Part shown: positions 42,994 through 53,088 of the stretch, piece by piece
How positions within the stretch are numbered: the stretch's first letter is position 1
Layout of the letters: each line of letters starts with the position of its first letter
Assembly: GCA_946480015.1 (NCBI GenBank)
Contig: CAMLIL010000012.1
Coordinates: 1 to 64,000, forward strand
Reading direction: 5' to 3'
Origin: an uncultured Oxalobacteraceae bacterium
Lineage (GTDB): Bacteria; Pseudomonadota; Gammaproteobacteria; Burkholderiales; Burkholderiaceae
Length of the DNA: 64,000 bases
Program-made: the position numbers and the translations under genes
Notes under the pieces: model-generated
What the model saw: only the letters and a program-made list of their open reading frames with translations
Told to the model about the DNA's origin: nothing
Database searches by the model: none

Positions 42994-44798
42994 TGACGAT
43001 CCAATCACTGGTGCTGCTGGGCGTGTTCCTGGCTAGCCTGCTGGCGCTCGCCTATCCGCTGGGTATCGTGCTGGCGCGCATCGGCGACGGCGGCGCGGTC
43101 CCCGGACTTGGCTGGCTGTCCGGGCTGGAACGCTTGCTCTACCGTGCCGGCGGGGTGAAGCCTGACGCGGACATGGGCTGGAAACCGTACGCAATCGCGC
43201 TGCTGGTCTTTAATGGGATCGGCGCATTGTTCGTGTTTGCCATCCAGCGCCTGCAGGGCTGGCTGCCGCTCAATCCACAAGCGCTAGCCGGTATCGGCGC
43301 CGATTCCGCGTTCGATACCGCAGTCAGTTTCGTCAGCAATACCAACTGGCAGGGCTATAGCGGCGAGCAGACCATGAGCTACCTGACCCAGATGGTGGCG
43401 CTGACGGGCCAGAACTTCTTCTCGGCCGCGACCGGCATGGCCGTGGCGTTTGCCCTGGTGCGCGGCTTCAGCGCGCGCTCGTCCAGGTCGATCGGCAATT
43501 TCTGGGTCGATATCACGCGCTCGACCTTGTATGTGCTGCTGCCCCTGTCACTGCTGTTCTCGGTATTTTTGATGGGACAAGGCGTCATCCAGAACTTCTC
43601 CGCCTACCAGGACGTGCAGCTGATCGATCCGGTGACGTATTCGCTCCCGAAACCGGGCGCGGACGGCCAGGCCCTCAAGGGTGCCGGGGGCGAACCGGTG
43701 ATGGAACACCTGACCGCCACGACGCAGACAATCGCCATGGGTCCGGTCGCGTCGCAGGAAGCGATCAAGATGCTCGGCACCAACGGCGGCGGCTTCTTCA
43801 ATGCCAACTCGGCCCACCCGTACGAAAATCCGACTCCGCTGTCCAATTTCATGCAGATGCTGTCGATCTTCCTGATCCCGGCCGGGCTGTGTTTCGCCTT
43901 TGGCCGTATGGTCGGCGACCGGCGCCAGGGCGTGGCCCTGCTGGCGGCGATGAGCCTGATCTTCGTCGTCTTCGCGGTCATTGTGATCGGCGCCGAGCAG
44001 GCCGCCCACCCGCAACTGGCGGCGCTTGGTGTCGACCAAGGGGCGGGCGCCCTGCAGGCCGGCGGCAATATGGAAGGCAAGGAGACCCGATTCGGCATTT
44101 CCGCGTCAGCGCTGTTCGCTGCCGTCACGACGGCGGCGTCCTGTGGCGCCGTCAATGCCATGCACGATTCGTTTTCGCCAGTCGGCGGAATGGTGCCCTT
44201 GCTGCTGATCCAGCTCGGCGAAGTCGTCTTCGGCGGCGTCGGTTCCGGCCTGTACGGCATGCTCGTGTTCGCCGTCATGGCGGTGTTCATTGCCGGCCTG
44301 ATGATTGGCCGCACCCCTGAATACCTGGGCAAGAAAATCCAGGCGTACGAGACGAAGATGACCTCGATCGCGATCCTGGTGACGCCGGTGCTGGTGTTGG
44401 GAGGGACGGCAATGGCCGTGATGCTCGACGCGGGCAAGGCCGGCATCGCCAATCCGGGCGCGCATGGCTTTACCGAGATCCTGTATGCGTTCAGTTCCGC
44501 CGCCAACAACAACGGCAGCGCCTTCGCCGGCCTGTCGGCCAATACGCCGTTCTACAACAGCATGCTGGCGCTCGCCATGTGGTTCGGCCGTTTCGCGATG
44601 ATCGTGCCGATCCTGGCGATTGCCGGTTCGCTGGCGGCCAAGCCCCGCCTGGAAGCCAATTCCGGCACCATGCCGACCCACGGACCGATCTTCATCGGCC
44701 TGCTGATCGCGGTGGTGGTGCTGGTGGGGGTGCTGAACTATGTGCCCGCGCTGGCGCTCGGGCCTGTCGTTGAACACCTTCAGCTCTATACCAAGTAA
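42993..44798 (+). CDS. kdpA: KdpA, potassium-binding subunit
   Basis: A 601-residue channel-like subunit of the high-affinity KdpFABC pump, related to KtrB/TrkH with four M-P-M repeats. Filter-loop motifs visible: [52 protein letters not shown] and [20 protein letters not shown] 42993 has GGAGGA 6 bases upstream; the GTG at 42990 would add one Met. kdpB starts 18 bp downstream. Confidence 0.95.
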   Translation: MTIQSLVLLGVFLASLLALAYPLGIVLARIGDGGAVPGLGWLSGLERLLYRAGGVKPDADMGWKPYAIALLVFNGIGALFVFAIQRLQGWLPLNPQALAGIGADSAFDTAVSFVSNTNWQGYSGEQTMSYLTQMVALTGQNFFSAATGMAVAFALVRGFSARSSRSIGNFWVDITRSTLYVLLPLSLLFSVFLMGQGVIQNFSAYQDVQLIDPVTYSLPKPGADGQALKGAGGEPVMEHLTATTQTIAMGPVASQEAIKMLGTNGGGFFNANSAHPYENPTPLSNFMQMLSIFLIPAGLCFAFGRMVGDRRQGVALLAAMSLIFVVFAVIVIGAEQAAHPQLAALGVDQGAGALQAGGNMEGKETRFGISASALFAAVTTAASCGAVNAMHDSFSPVGGMVPLLLIQLGEVVFGGVGSGLYGMLVFAVMAVFIAGLMIGRTPEYLGKKIQAYETKMTSIAILVTPVLVLGGTAMAVMLDAGKAGIANPGAHGFTEILYAFSSAANNNGSAFAGLSANTPFYNSMLALAMWFGRFAMIVPILAIAGSLAAKPRLEANSGTMPTHGPIFIGLLIAVVVLVGVLNYVPALALGPVVEHLQLYTK

Positions 44799-44816
44799 CT
44801 TTGGAGCGCAGCGGCA

Positions 44817-46949
44817 ATGGCCGCAGCGCCCGTGACCACGGAGTCCATGATGTCGCACGCAAGCACGCTGCCCCCGGCAGCAACGTCACGCAAGACGCTC
44901 ACCTTGTTCGATGCCACGCTGGTTTGGCCGGCAATGATCGACGCGGTCTTGAAACTTGGCCCACGCACCCAGGCGCGCAGCCCGGTCATGTTCGTGGTGT
45001 ATGTCGGGAGCATCCTGACCACCCTGATGTATCTCCAGTCCCTGCGCGGCACGGGGCAGGCCGACAGCGGGTTTATCCTGGCCATTTCGATCTGGCTATG
45101 GTCTACGATCCTGTTCGCCAACTTCGCCGAAGCGCTGGCCGAGGGACGCAGCAAGGCGCAAGCGGCCTCGCTGCGGGGCCTGAAACAGAGCGTGATGGCC
45201 AAGAAGCTGGCCGCGCCGAAGCACGGCACACCCTGGCTTTCCGTGGCCGGGACCGAATTGCGCAAGGGGCATGTCATCCTGGTCGAGGCGGGCGACGTGA
45301 TTCCGATCGACGGCGAGGTGATCGAAGGCGTGGCCTCGGTCGACGAGAGCGCCATCACGGGTGAATCGGCCCCTGTCATCCGCGAGTCGGGCGGTGATTT
45401 TTCAGCCGTCACCGGCGGCACCCGCGTGCTGTCGGACTGGCTGGTGGTGCGCGTGTCGGTCAACCCCGGCGAGACCTTCCTCGACCGCATGATTTCAATG
45501 GTCGAAGGCGCCAAGCGCCAGAAAACCCCGAACGAGATCGCGCTGACGATCCTGCTGGTGGCGCTGACCATCGTATTTCTGGTCGTGACCGTCACGCTGC
45601 TGCCGTTCTCGCTGTTTGGCGTGGCCGCGGCCGGCGCCGGAGCACCGGTCAGCATCACCGTGCTGATCGCGCTGCTGGTGTGCCTGATTCCGACCACCAT
45701 CGGCGCGCTGCTGTCGTCGATCGGCGTGGCCGGCATGAGCCGCATGATGGGCGCCAACGTCATTGCCACCTCCGGCCGCGCGGTCGAGGCGGCGGGCGAC
45801 GTCGACGTGCTCCTGCTCGACAAGACCGGCACCATCACCCTTGGCAACCGCCAGGCGGCGGCCTTCTTTGCCGCACCCGGCGTCAGCGAGCAGCAATTGG
45901 CCGATGTCGCCCAGCTCGCGTCGCTGGCCGACGAAACGCCGGAAGGGCGCTCGATTGCGATTCTGGCCAAGCAGAAATTCAACATCCGCGAGCGCGAAAT
46001 GGCCGCACTGCATGCGGTGTTCCTGCCGTATAGCGCCAACACGCGCATGAGCGGCATCGATATCGGCGAGCGCCAGATCCGCAAAGGCGCGGCCGATTCG
46101 GTGCGCAAGTACGTCGAAGCGCTGGGCCTGCCGTATCCGGCGGAAATGGCGCGCCTGGTCGACGAGGTGTCGCGCCGCGGCAGCACACCGCTGGTGGTGG
46201 CCGATGCCGGCCGTGTGATGGGCGTGGTCGAACTGAAGGACATCGTCAAGGGCGGCATCAAGGAACGCTTCGCCGAGCTGCGCAGGATGGGCATCAAGAC
46301 CGTCATGATCACCGGCGACAACAAGCTGACCGCCGCCGCCATCGCCGCCGAAGCCGGCGTCGACGATTTCCTGGCCGAGGCCACGCCCGAGGACAAGCTT
46401 AAGCTGATCCGCAGCTACCAGGCGCAAGGCCGGCTGGTGGCGATGACCGGCGACGGCACCAACGACGCGCCGGCATTGGCCCAGGCCGACGTGGCCGTGG
46501 CCATGAACTCCGGCACCCAGGCGGCCAAGGAAGCGGGCAACATGGTCGACCTCGATTCGAATCCGACCAAGCTGCTCGAGATCGTGGAGATCGGCAAACA
46601 GATGCTGATGACGCGCGGCTCCTTGACCACGTTTTCGATCGCCAACGATATCGCCAAATATTTTGCCATCATTCCGGCCGCCTTCGTCGGCACCTATCCG
46701 CAGTTGAAAGCGCTCGACATCATGCAGCTGAGCAGCCCGAATTCGGCGATCATGTCGGCGGTCGTCTTCAACGCCCTGATCATCATCGCCTTGATCCCGC
46801 TGGCCCTGAAGGGCGTGCCATACCGGCCCGTCGGCGCCGCCGCACTGCTGCGCAGAAATATTCTGATTTACGGCGTCGGCGGCATCGCGCTTCCGTTTGT
46901 CGGCATCAAGCTGATCGACATGGTCCTGGCGGCCATGCACCTGGTTTAA
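44817..46949 (+). CDS. kdpB: KdpB, P-type ATPase subunit
   Basis: A 710-residue class I P-type ATPase that energises K+ uptake. Actuator loop TGES at 181-184 (its Ser is the inhibitory phosphorylation site of E. coli KdpB), membrane [11 protein letters not shown], phosphoacceptor Asp335 (LLLDKTGTI) and hinge [20 protein letters not shown] 44817 is used; ATG 44850 (GGAG 6 bases upstream) is a credible shorter start, since the first 11 residues are not conserved. Confidence 0.95.
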   Translation: MAAAPVTTESMMSHASTLPPAATSRKTLTLFDATLVWPAMIDAVLKLGPRTQARSPVMFVVYVGSILTTLMYLQSLRGTGQADSGFILAISIWLWSTILFANFAEALAEGRSKAQAASLRGLKQSVMAKKLAAPKHGTPWLSVAGTELRKGHVILVEAGDVIPIDGEVIEGVASVDESAITGESAPVIRESGGDFSAVTGGTRVLSDWLVVRVSVNPGETFLDRMISMVEGAKRQKTPNEIALTILLVALTIVFLVVTVTLLPFSLFGVAAAGAGAPVSITVLIALLVCLIPTTIGALLSSIGVAGMSRMMGANVIATSGRAVEAAGDVDVLLLDKTGTITLGNRQAAAFFAAPGVSEQQLADVAQLASLADETPEGRSIAILAKQKFNIREREMAALHAVFLPYSANTRMSGIDIGERQIRKGAADSVRKYVEALGLPYPAEMARLVDEVSRRGSTPLVVADAGRVMGVVELKDIVKGGIKERFAELRRMGIKTVMITGDNKLTAAAIAAEAGVDDFLAEATPEDKLKLIRSYQAQGRLVAMTGDGTNDAPALAQADVAVAMNSGTQAAKEAGNMVDLDSNPTKLLEIVEIGKQMLMTRGSLTTFSIANDIAKYFAIIPAAFVGTYPQLKALDIMQLSSPNSAIMSAVVFNALIIIALIPLALKGVPYRPVGAAALLRRNILIYGVGGIALPFVGIKLIDMVLAAMHLV

Positions 46950-46961
46950 AGGAGACCTGAG

Positions 46962-47546
46962 ATGAAATCCACACTGCGCCCCGCGCTCGTGCTGTTCGCC
47001 GCACTGACCCTGCTGGTGGGCGTACTGTATCCGCTGGCCGTGACCGGGATCGGCAAGCTGGCCTTCGCCGGCCGGGCCGATGGCAGCCTGATCGTACGCG
47101 GCGGCAAGGCCGTTGGCTCGAGCCTGATCGGGCAGGCCTTTACCGCGCCCCGTTACTTCTGGGGCCGCCCCTCGGCCACCGGGCCAATGGCCAACAATGC
47201 CGCCGGCAGTTCCGGCTCCAATCAGGGCCCCCTCAATCCGGCCCTGATCGATGCGGTGAAGGCGCGCATCGCCGCCCTGCAAGCGGCCGACCCGTCCAAC
47301 AAGGCGGCGATCCCGGTCGACCTGGTGACGGCGTCGGCCAGTGGCCTTGACCCCGAGATCAGTGTGGCCGGTGCGCGCTACCAGGCAGCGCGCGTGGCCG
47401 CTGCGCGCCATCTGCCGCAGGCCCGGGTCGAAACACTGATCAATGAGTACACGGTCGAGCCGGCTTTGGGCTTTTTGGGTGAGGCACGCGTCAATGTGCT
47501 TAAATTGAATTTGGCCCTGGACGCCGAACCGGCGCCGCAACGCTAA
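46962..47546 (+). CDS. kdpC: KdpC, K+-ATPase subunit C
   Basis: A 194-residue subunit with one N-terminal membrane helix (LVLFAALTLLVGVLYPLAVTG) and a periplasmic domain (GSSLIGQAFTAPRYFWGRPS, AASSG-like NAAGSSGSNQGPLNP, VTASASGLDPEISVAGA, ARVETLINEYTVEPALGFLG). It helps K+ binding and complex assembly. ATG 46962 has AAGGAG 8 bases upstream; it follows kdpB by 12 bp and precedes kdpD by 21 bp. Confidence 0.95.
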   Translation: MKSTLRPALVLFAALTLLVGVLYPLAVTGIGKLAFAGRADGSLIVRGGKAVGSSLIGQAFTAPRYFWGRPSATGPMANNAAGSSGSNQGPLNPALIDAVKARIAALQAADPSNKAAIPVDLVTASASGLDPEISVAGARYQAARVAAARHLPQARVETLINEYTVEPALGFLGEARVNVLKLNLALDAEPAPQR

Positions 47547-47567
47547 GCTGCAAGGACATCGCCACCC

Positions 47568-50288
47568 ATGCTTCCCAATGAGGTACAACGCCCCGACCCC
47601 GATGCGCTGCTGGCGCAGGTGCTGTCGCAGGAGCGCAATGCGGCGCGCGGCAAGCTGCGTATTTACTTCGGGGCCTCGGCGGGCGTGGGCAAGACCTACG
47701 CCATGCTGGCGGCCGCGCGCAAACTGCGCGCCGAAGGCCGGCCGGTCCTGGTGGGTGTGCTGGAGACGCATGGGCGGGCCGAAACAGCGGCCATGCTCGA
47801 CGGGCTTGATGCGTTGCCGCGGAAGCGCATCGCCTACCGCGGCAAGACGCTCACCGAATTCGATCTGGACGCGGCACTGGAGCGGCATCCTGAACTGATT
47901 CTGGTCGACGAACTGGCCCATTCCAACGCCCCCGGTTCGCGCCATCCCAAGCGCTGGCAGGACGTGGAGGAATTGCTGGACGCCGGCATTGACGTCTTTA
48001 GCACCGTCAATGTTCAGCACCTGGAGAGCCTGAACGACGTGGTTGGCGCAATTACCGGAGTGCGGGTCGCTGAAACGGTGCCGGACACGGTATTCGACGC
48101 CGCCGACGAAGTCGTGATGGTCGACATCCCCGCCGATGAATTGCTCACGCGTCTAAAAACCGGCAAGGTGTACCAGGAACAACAAGCCGACCGCGCCTCC
48201 AAAAATTTCTTCCGCAAGGGCAATCTGATCGCCTTGCGCGAGCTCGCCTTGCGGCGCACAGCCGACCGCATCGAAGACGACGTGCGCGCCTATCGGGTGG
48301 AAAAATCGATCGACACGGTCTGGAAAACCGGCGGCGCTTTGCTTGCCTGCGTCGGCCCGCGTGCCGGCGAACATGTAGTTCGCAGCACGGCCCGCCTGGC
48401 CGGACAGCTTGGCGTCGACTGGCATGCGGTCTACGTCGAGACCCCGTCGCTGCAGCGCCTGCCGGCGCAACGGCGCGAACAGATTCTGGTCACGCTGCGC
48501 CTGGCCGAGAAGCTCGGGGCAAGTACCGAAGTATTGGCGGGCGGCGATATCGCCGAAGCCATTGTCGGCTATGCACGCGACCATAACCTGTCCAAGATCG
48601 TGATGGCGCGCGCCCATACCAACTGGCCGTGGCGCGCCCCGCACATCCGGCGCATTGCTGCCAAAGCGCCGGACATTGATGTGGTGGAAATCGGCGACGC
48701 CGGCGGCGCCAAGGCCGGCGGACCGCTCGCGCGCAACGGCGAGGAGGCGCTGGCCGGCGCGCTCGTCAACGGGAAGCGCCGGATCTGGGCGTATGCCATC
48801 GCGGCGGCCAGCAGTCTCGCCGCCGCGCTGATTCTGACACCCCTGTTGCCCACGCTTGACCTGGCAAACATCGCCATGCTCTTCCTGCTGGTGGTGGTGC
48901 TGGTGGCGTTCAAGTTCGGACGCGGGCCATCGGTGATGGCGACCTGCGTCAGCGTGGGCTGTTTCGACTTCTTCTTTGTGCCACCGCGCTTTACCTTTGC
49001 GGTGGCCGACCTGCAATACCTGGTGACATTCGGCGTCATGCTGGTGGTCGGCCTGATTACCGGGCACCTGACCGCTGGCCTGCGATTTCAGGCGCAAGTG
49101 GCGGCACACCGGGAACGGCGCTCGCGCGCGCTGTACGAGTTCGCCCGCGAACTGTCCGGAGCGCTGCAGCCGGAACAGGTCTTCGATACGACCGGCGATT
49201 TTATTCAGCGCACTTTCCGCGCCCGCGCCATGCTGCTGCTCCCGGATCAGGATGGGCACTTGCAGGCGCCTTCCGGCGACAGCGGGCTGGTTCAGCCGGA
49301 TGTGGGAATCGCCCAGTGGACATTCGACCACGCGGAAAGCGCGGGAATGGGTACCGATACCCTGCCGGCAAGCCCATTTTTCTATTTGCCGCTCGTGGCC
49401 CCCATGCGCACCCGCGGTGTCCTGGCGATCGAACCCGAACACCAGCGCTGGATCCTGATCCCCGAGCAGCGTACCCAGCTCGACACTTTCGCCGCGCTGG
49501 CGGCAATCGCGCTCGAACGCGTGCACTATATCGAGGTGGCACAAAACGCCTTGCTGAGTATGGAATCGGAACGCCTGCGCAATTCCTTGCTGGCAGCCTT
49601 GTCGCACGACCTGCGTACGCCATTGACGTTGCTGGTGGGACTGTCCGAATCGCTGGTACGCGCCAAACCGCCGCTACCGCAAGGCCACACCGATACCGCG
49701 CAAGTGTTGCATAACGAGGCGCTGCGAATGCATGCCCTGGTTGCCAACCTGCTCGACATGGCGCGCATTCAGAGCGGCGAGGTCAAACTCGACATGCAAT
49801 GGCAGGCGCCCGAGGAAGTCATCGGCACTTCGCTCAACCTGTGCGCCGCGCAGCTGCGCGAACACGTCGTCAGCACCGGCATGCCGGCGGATATGCCGCT
49901 GGTGCGCTTCGATGCCGTGCTGATCGAACGTGTCCTGTGCAACCTGCTCGAGAACGCGGCGAAGTACACGCCTGCCGGCTCCATGATCGACGTGTCGGCA
50001 ACTATCCACGGCGCCTGGTTGAGCCTGACGGTGTCCGACGACGGTCCCGGCGTGCCGCATGGGCTGGAGCAAGCCATCTTCGAGAAATTTACCCGCGGCG
50101 AACGCGAGTCGGCCATGCCGGGAGTGGGCCTGGGACTAGCAATCTGCCGCGCCATTGTCGAGGCCCACGGGGGCAAGATCAGTGCCGGGAGGTCGGACAT
50201 GGGCGGGGCCGCTTTCGTCGTGACGCTTCCTTTGGGCCAGCCGCCGGCCGGACCGGAAATCGAAATTGAGACCCTGAACGCCGAATGA
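47568..50288 (+). CDS. kdpD: KdpD, K+-responsive sensor kinase
   Basis: 906 residues: KdpD domain with Walker A GASAGVGKT (35-43), a Usp-like domain (about 240-380), four membrane helices (about 395-495), GAF (510-650), HisKA with His680 (AALSHDLRTPLTLLVG), and HATPase (CNLLENAAKYTP, SDDGPGVP, VGLGLAIC). It senses K+ limitation and c-di-AMP-type signals and phosphorylates KdpE. The stop overlaps the kdpE start (ATGA). Confidence 0.95.
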   Translation: MLPNEVQRPDPDALLAQVLSQERNAARGKLRIYFGASAGVGKTYAMLAAARKLRAEGRPVLVGVLETHGRAETAAMLDGLDALPRKRIAYRGKTLTEFDLDAALERHPELILVDELAHSNAPGSRHPKRWQDVEELLDAGIDVFSTVNVQHLESLNDVVGAITGVRVAETVPDTVFDAADEVVMVDIPADELLTRLKTGKVYQEQQADRASKNFFRKGNLIALRELALRRTADRIEDDVRAYRVEKSIDTVWKTGGALLACVGPRAGEHVVRSTARLAGQLGVDWHAVYVETPSLQRLPAQRREQILVTLRLAEKLGASTEVLAGGDIAEAIVGYARDHNLSKIVMARAHTNWPWRAPHIRRIAAKAPDIDVVEIGDAGGAKAGGPLARNGEEALAGALVNGKRRIWAYAIAAASSLAAALILTPLLPTLDLANIAMLFLLVVVLVAFKFGRGPSVMATCVSVGCFDFFFVPPRFTFAVADLQYLVTFGVMLVVGLITGHLTAGLRFQAQVAAHRERRSRALYEFARELSGALQPEQVFDTTGDFIQRTFRARAMLLLPDQDGHLQAPSGDSGLVQPDVGIAQWTFDHAESAGMGTDTLPASPFFYLPLVAPMRTRGVLAIEPEHQRWILIPEQRTQLDTFAALAAIALERVHYIEVAQNALLSMESERLRNSLLAALSHDLRTPLTLLVGLSESLVRAKPPLPQGHTDTAQVLHNEALRMHALVANLLDMARIQSGEVKLDMQWQAPEEVIGTSLNLCAAQLREHVVSTGMPADMPLVRFDAVLIERVLCNLLENAAKYTPAGSMIDVSATIHGAWLSLTVSDDGPGVPHGLEQAIFEKFTRGERESAMPGVGLGLAICRAIVEAHGGKISAGRSDMGGAAFVVTLPLGQPPAGPEIEIETLNAE

Positions 50289-50983
50289 ACAAGATCAATC
50301 CGACAGCCTTGCTGGTTGAAGACGAGCCGCAGATCCGCCGTTTCGTGCGTACCTCGCTGGAAGAGGTGGGCTGGCAGGTGCATGAAGCGGAGACCATGCA
50401 GCGCGGCCTGGTCGAAGCTGGCACGCGCACCCCGGACCTGATCGTTCTCGACCTCGGTTTGCCCGATGGCGACGGCATCAATTTCATCATTGAACTTCGT
50501 AAGTGGTCTCCCGTCCCGGTCATCGTCCTGTCGGCGCGCGCGAGAGAGGCGGACAAGGTGAGTGCCCTCGATGCCGGGGCCGATGATTATCTGACCAAAC
50601 CTTTCGGCGTGGATGAGTTGCACGCCCGGGTGCGCGCGACATTACGCCGTCAGCGCAACCCCGGCGCCGACAGCGATGGTGTGATTCGGTTCGGCAACGT
50701 CGCTGTCGACATGAAGAACAGACTGGTGACTAAAGCCGGGGAGAAAGTGCATTTGACGCCGATCGAGTACAAGCTCCTGGCGGTGATGGTCAGTAACGCC
50801 GGTCGGGTCGTCACCAATCCGCAACTGCTGCTGGCAGTATGGGGGCCGTCCCATGTGGATGACGCACACTACCTGCGCATCTATATGGGGCATTTGCGTC
50901 ACAAGCTGGAGGACAATCCGACCCAGCCGAAATTTTTCCTGACCGAGACGGCCGTAGGATACCGCTTATTGACGACCGGCTAG
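50285..50983 (+). CDS. kdpE: KdpE, response regulator of kdp
   Basis: A 232-residue OmpR-type regulator: acidic pocket VEDE, phosphoacceptor Asp56 (VLDLGLPDGDG), switch VLSAR, Lys in LTKPFG, and winged helix (VHLTPIEYKLLAVMVSNAG ... DAHYLRIYMGHLRHKLE ... ETAVGYRL). It overlaps kdpD by 4 bp. Probable targets in this window are the two TTTACA-type sites before kup and kdp. Confidence 0.95.
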   Translation: MNKINPTALLVEDEPQIRRFVRTSLEEVGWQVHEAETMQRGLVEAGTRTPDLIVLDLGLPDGDGINFIIELRKWSPVPVIVLSARAREADKVSALDAGADDYLTKPFGVDELHARVRATLRRQRNPGADSDGVIRFGNVAVDMKNRLVTKAGEKVHLTPIEYKLLAVMVSNAGRVVTNPQLLLAVWGPSHVDDAHYLRIYMGHLRHKLEDNPTQPKFFLTETAVGYRLLTTG

Positions 50984-51440
50984 TATCGGCGGAGTTCATG
51001 ACATGCTGCTTCTGTCGCTGCGAGTGCATGCTTTCTGCTCGAGACGCGCTGATCGGATTTGGCCGTTGGCGCAGCACCGTTCGCCACCAACGCGAGCAGC
51101 CCGATCGCGTCGGTCGTTGGTGAGGTCTTCGGTGACCTGTTCGAGATGAGTGATCGTCATGACGGCATGCCGGACATCGGCGGCAGCCCCTGAGGATCGT
51201 TCTGGCCTGAAGCTGGCACCGATAGCGTCAGGTTGCCGGCGGCGGCAATGCGCGCAGAAGATGCCGGTGTAAAGCTGATCGGCAACGCCTTTGGCATGCA
51301 TGCGCACGCTGAGTTCATGCTCGTGTGAGCCGTATCGGATGCCGGCGACCGAGGCTGTACGAATACTCAACCGTGAGGGCAAAGGTGGCTGAACGCGGCG
51401 GGGCGTAAATCCTTAAAAACCAATGGCTTGCGTCAATTTG

Positions 51441-51473
51441 CAGCAATTTTTACACGAATCCCGGCCGACCCTC
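51441..51473 (+). repeat. Dispersed repeat, short copy A
   Basis: TTTTTACACGAATCCCGGCC-GACCCTC. It shares the core ACACGAATCCCGGCCG with copies B and C. Confidence 0.5.
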
Positions 51474-51638
51474 AATCAATGTCATTCCGCTTATCCACGA
51501 CGTTGGTGCAGCGCTTTGTGGATACTCCCTCATAAAATTCTCCTTCCAGCCAACAGGGCTGGCTGAAGAAGAATATGCAAACTAGAACAGACTACAAGTT
51601 CGCCGCGCACGTGGCCAAGCACCTTCCAACGAGAACTC

Positions 51639-51713
51639 GAATTCTGGAATCCTTTTTTAAATCATCAACTTAACTTCGCTTTGGCGAAAAAACACGAATC
51701 CCGGCCGCACCTC
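51639..51713 (+). repeat. Dispersed repeat, copy B
   Basis: About 75 bp starting GAATTCTGGAATCC, continuing ATCATCAACTTAACTTCG, and ending AAAAAACACGAATCCCGGCC-GCACCTCC. It ends 5 bp from the araC stop. Same order of blocks as copy C, in the same orientation. Confidence 0.65.
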
Positions 51714-51717
51714 CACT

Positions 51718-52653
51718 TCATCCATAGCCGTTGGCGGATCGGAATTGCAAGGGAGTGCACCCAACCATGTTTCGGAAGAATTTGCTGAAATGCGTTGCTT
51801 CTTTGAATCCAAGCTTGTCGGCTATGACGCCAACGGGGCAATCGGTGTGAATGAGTAGACGCTTGGCCTCCAGACCTAGCCGCCTTGAAACGAATTGCTT
51901 GGCGCTGATGCCCTCGACTTCGAGCACCGCACGCGTCAGGCTCCTTTCGGTGCAGCCAATTTCGGCGGCGTAAATGTTGATGCTTTTCCACTCGGCGACA
52001 TGCTGCTCAACCAGATCCCTGAAAAGATAGAAGCGCTTGAGTGCCGGCCCCCTGTGCTGTTCGTCCAGGTGTTTGTGGCCGTAGGCCACGATGAGCCAGG
52101 ACACCAGCGCATACATCGCGTGGCGCAGATGCGCCTGAACGTTCTTGATCCATTCTGTAGCCTTACCCGTACCTAGCTGCACTGGCCCTAGGCAGCCCGG
52201 GGCGAGAAGTGCGACATCCTCCCGCATCCACTGGATGGTGGTTGTTGCGCGCTCCAGGCCATAGGCATCGATTTGGAGGAACTCCGGCAAACGCTTAATA
52301 TCGAGTTCCGTACTAAGGCTTTCGCGCGATGACGCGGGCCGGAGAAACTCAGGGCGCATCAGCAATATCCAGCCGTCCCAATCCTCTCGTTCTCCGAAGT
52401 TGTGGACCTGTCCGGGGCGAACCACGAGTAGGCTCCCGGCCTGGCTGGAGCGCGGCTCAAAATCCAGCAATTGGGTGCATTGTCCCTCGGTCACCAGGAT
52501 TAGCATGTAGAACGTATAGCCATACGTTCGGCGCATTCCTTCCCGGCTGGTTCTCTGGCGCAGCTCCGAAACCCGAAAAGTCTCCAAATCATAAGGGTAC
52601 GAACCTTCGGGCTGGTAGTGGACTTTCTGAACATTTCTTGTGAATTTATTCAT
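51718..52653 (-). CDS. AraC-family transcriptional regulator
   Basis: A 311-residue regulator. Residues about 30-130 form a cupin-like effector domain (GYTFYMLILVTEGQCTQLLD ... AGSLLVVRPGQVHNF). The last 95 residues are a double helix-turn-helix (INIYAAEIGCTERSLTRAV, PVGVIADKLGFKEATHFSKF, VGCTPLQFRS). ATG 52653 starts the frame with a weak upstream site. It is divergent from a truncated SnoaL-like gene, 143 bp away, which may be a remnant of its former target. GC is somewhat lower than in the flanking kdp genes. Confidence 0.87.
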   Translation of the reverse strand: MNKFTRNVQKVHYQPEGSYPYDLETFRVSELRQRTSREGMRRTYGYTFYMLILVTEGQCTQLLDFEPRSSQAGSLLVVRPGQVHNFGEREDWDGWILLMRPEFLRPASSRESLSTELDIKRLPEFLQIDAYGLERATTTIQWMREDVALLAPGCLGPVQLGTGKATEWIKNVQAHLRHAMYALVSWLIVAYGHKHLDEQHRGPALKRFYLFRDLVEQHVAEWKSINIYAAEIGCTERSLTRAVLEVEGISAKQFVSRRLGLEAKRLLIHTDCPVGVIADKLGFKEATHFSKFFRNMVGCTPLQFRSANGYG

Positions 52654-52796
52654 TTTTACTTCTACCCGCTTTCGGCAAACTCAAACGCTATCATTGTATG
52701 CTCTGTCCGAAAAGTGTCACATTTAATCGGTATTTCGCCTTTATTCGGCGACACTATTGCGTTAACCTGTCATTTTCATTCCAGGGAGCCCTTACG

Positions 52797-53030
52797 ATGA
52801 ACAGCAACCTTCAGACCATCAGTCAGGAAGCGCTCGAATTGGAGCGAGCCGGTGGCCTGGCCGTTCTGAGCTACAACCTGGGGACCTATGTTGCGGCCGA
52901 GCACGGTGGCGAGAAACTGCTTCGCGCCTGGAACGCGACAGAGGTCTACCGCAGGATTGCCGGTGCTTGGCGCATCGTGCATTCGAACTGGGCCATCACG
53001 CAGTCCATGACGACGGCCTCGGTCTCCTGA
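52797..53030 (+). CDS. Truncated SnoaL-like protein
   Basis: 77 residues. Only the C-terminal half of a SnoaL/DUF4440 fold is present (GGLAVLSYNLGTYVAAEHGG, ATEVYRRIAGAWRIVHSNW). The usual first 50-60 residues with the helix and active-site pocket are missing and replaced by a short N terminus (MNSNLQTISQEALELERA). ATG 52797 has GGGAG 8 bases upstream, so it may still be translated. Either an internal deletion product or a degraded gene; function unlikely to be that of the full fold. Confidence 0.5.
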   Translation: MNSNLQTISQEALELERAGGLAVLSYNLGTYVAAEHGGEKLLRAWNATEVYRRIAGAWRIVHSNWAITQSMTTASVS

Positions 53031-53088
53031 ACGCAGAATCGGCTGCGTGTCGCACTGAATGCGGAACCAACCGATTGGGAGAGGCCGC

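Larger units (their letters stand above)
50984..51717. other. 734-bp region without intact gene
   Basis: Between kdpE and araC. From about 51060 to 51330 the plus strand reads as coding-like fragments broken by stops (GEVFGDLFEMSDRHDGMPDI, then stop, then MRAEDAGVKLIGNAFGMHAH); the opposite strand has one 128-residue frame (50996-51382) that I consider its shadow. No family recognised; likely a decayed gene. The right part holds two copies of a dispersed repeat. Confidence 0.4.

Noticed and set aside
45495..48020. 841-residue minus-strand frame opposite kdpB-kdpC-kdpD
   Set aside because: It spans three well-defined Kdp genes on the other strand and has no recognisable domain; antisense shadow.
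50996..51382. 128-residue minus-strand frame after kdpE
   Set aside because: No ribosome site or domain; plus-strand fragments look more protein-like, and neither strand holds an intact gene.
51441..51458. TTTTTACAC near 51447 as a third KdpE site
   Set aside because: The second hexamer is not at 5-bp spacing, and the segment belongs to the dispersed repeat family.
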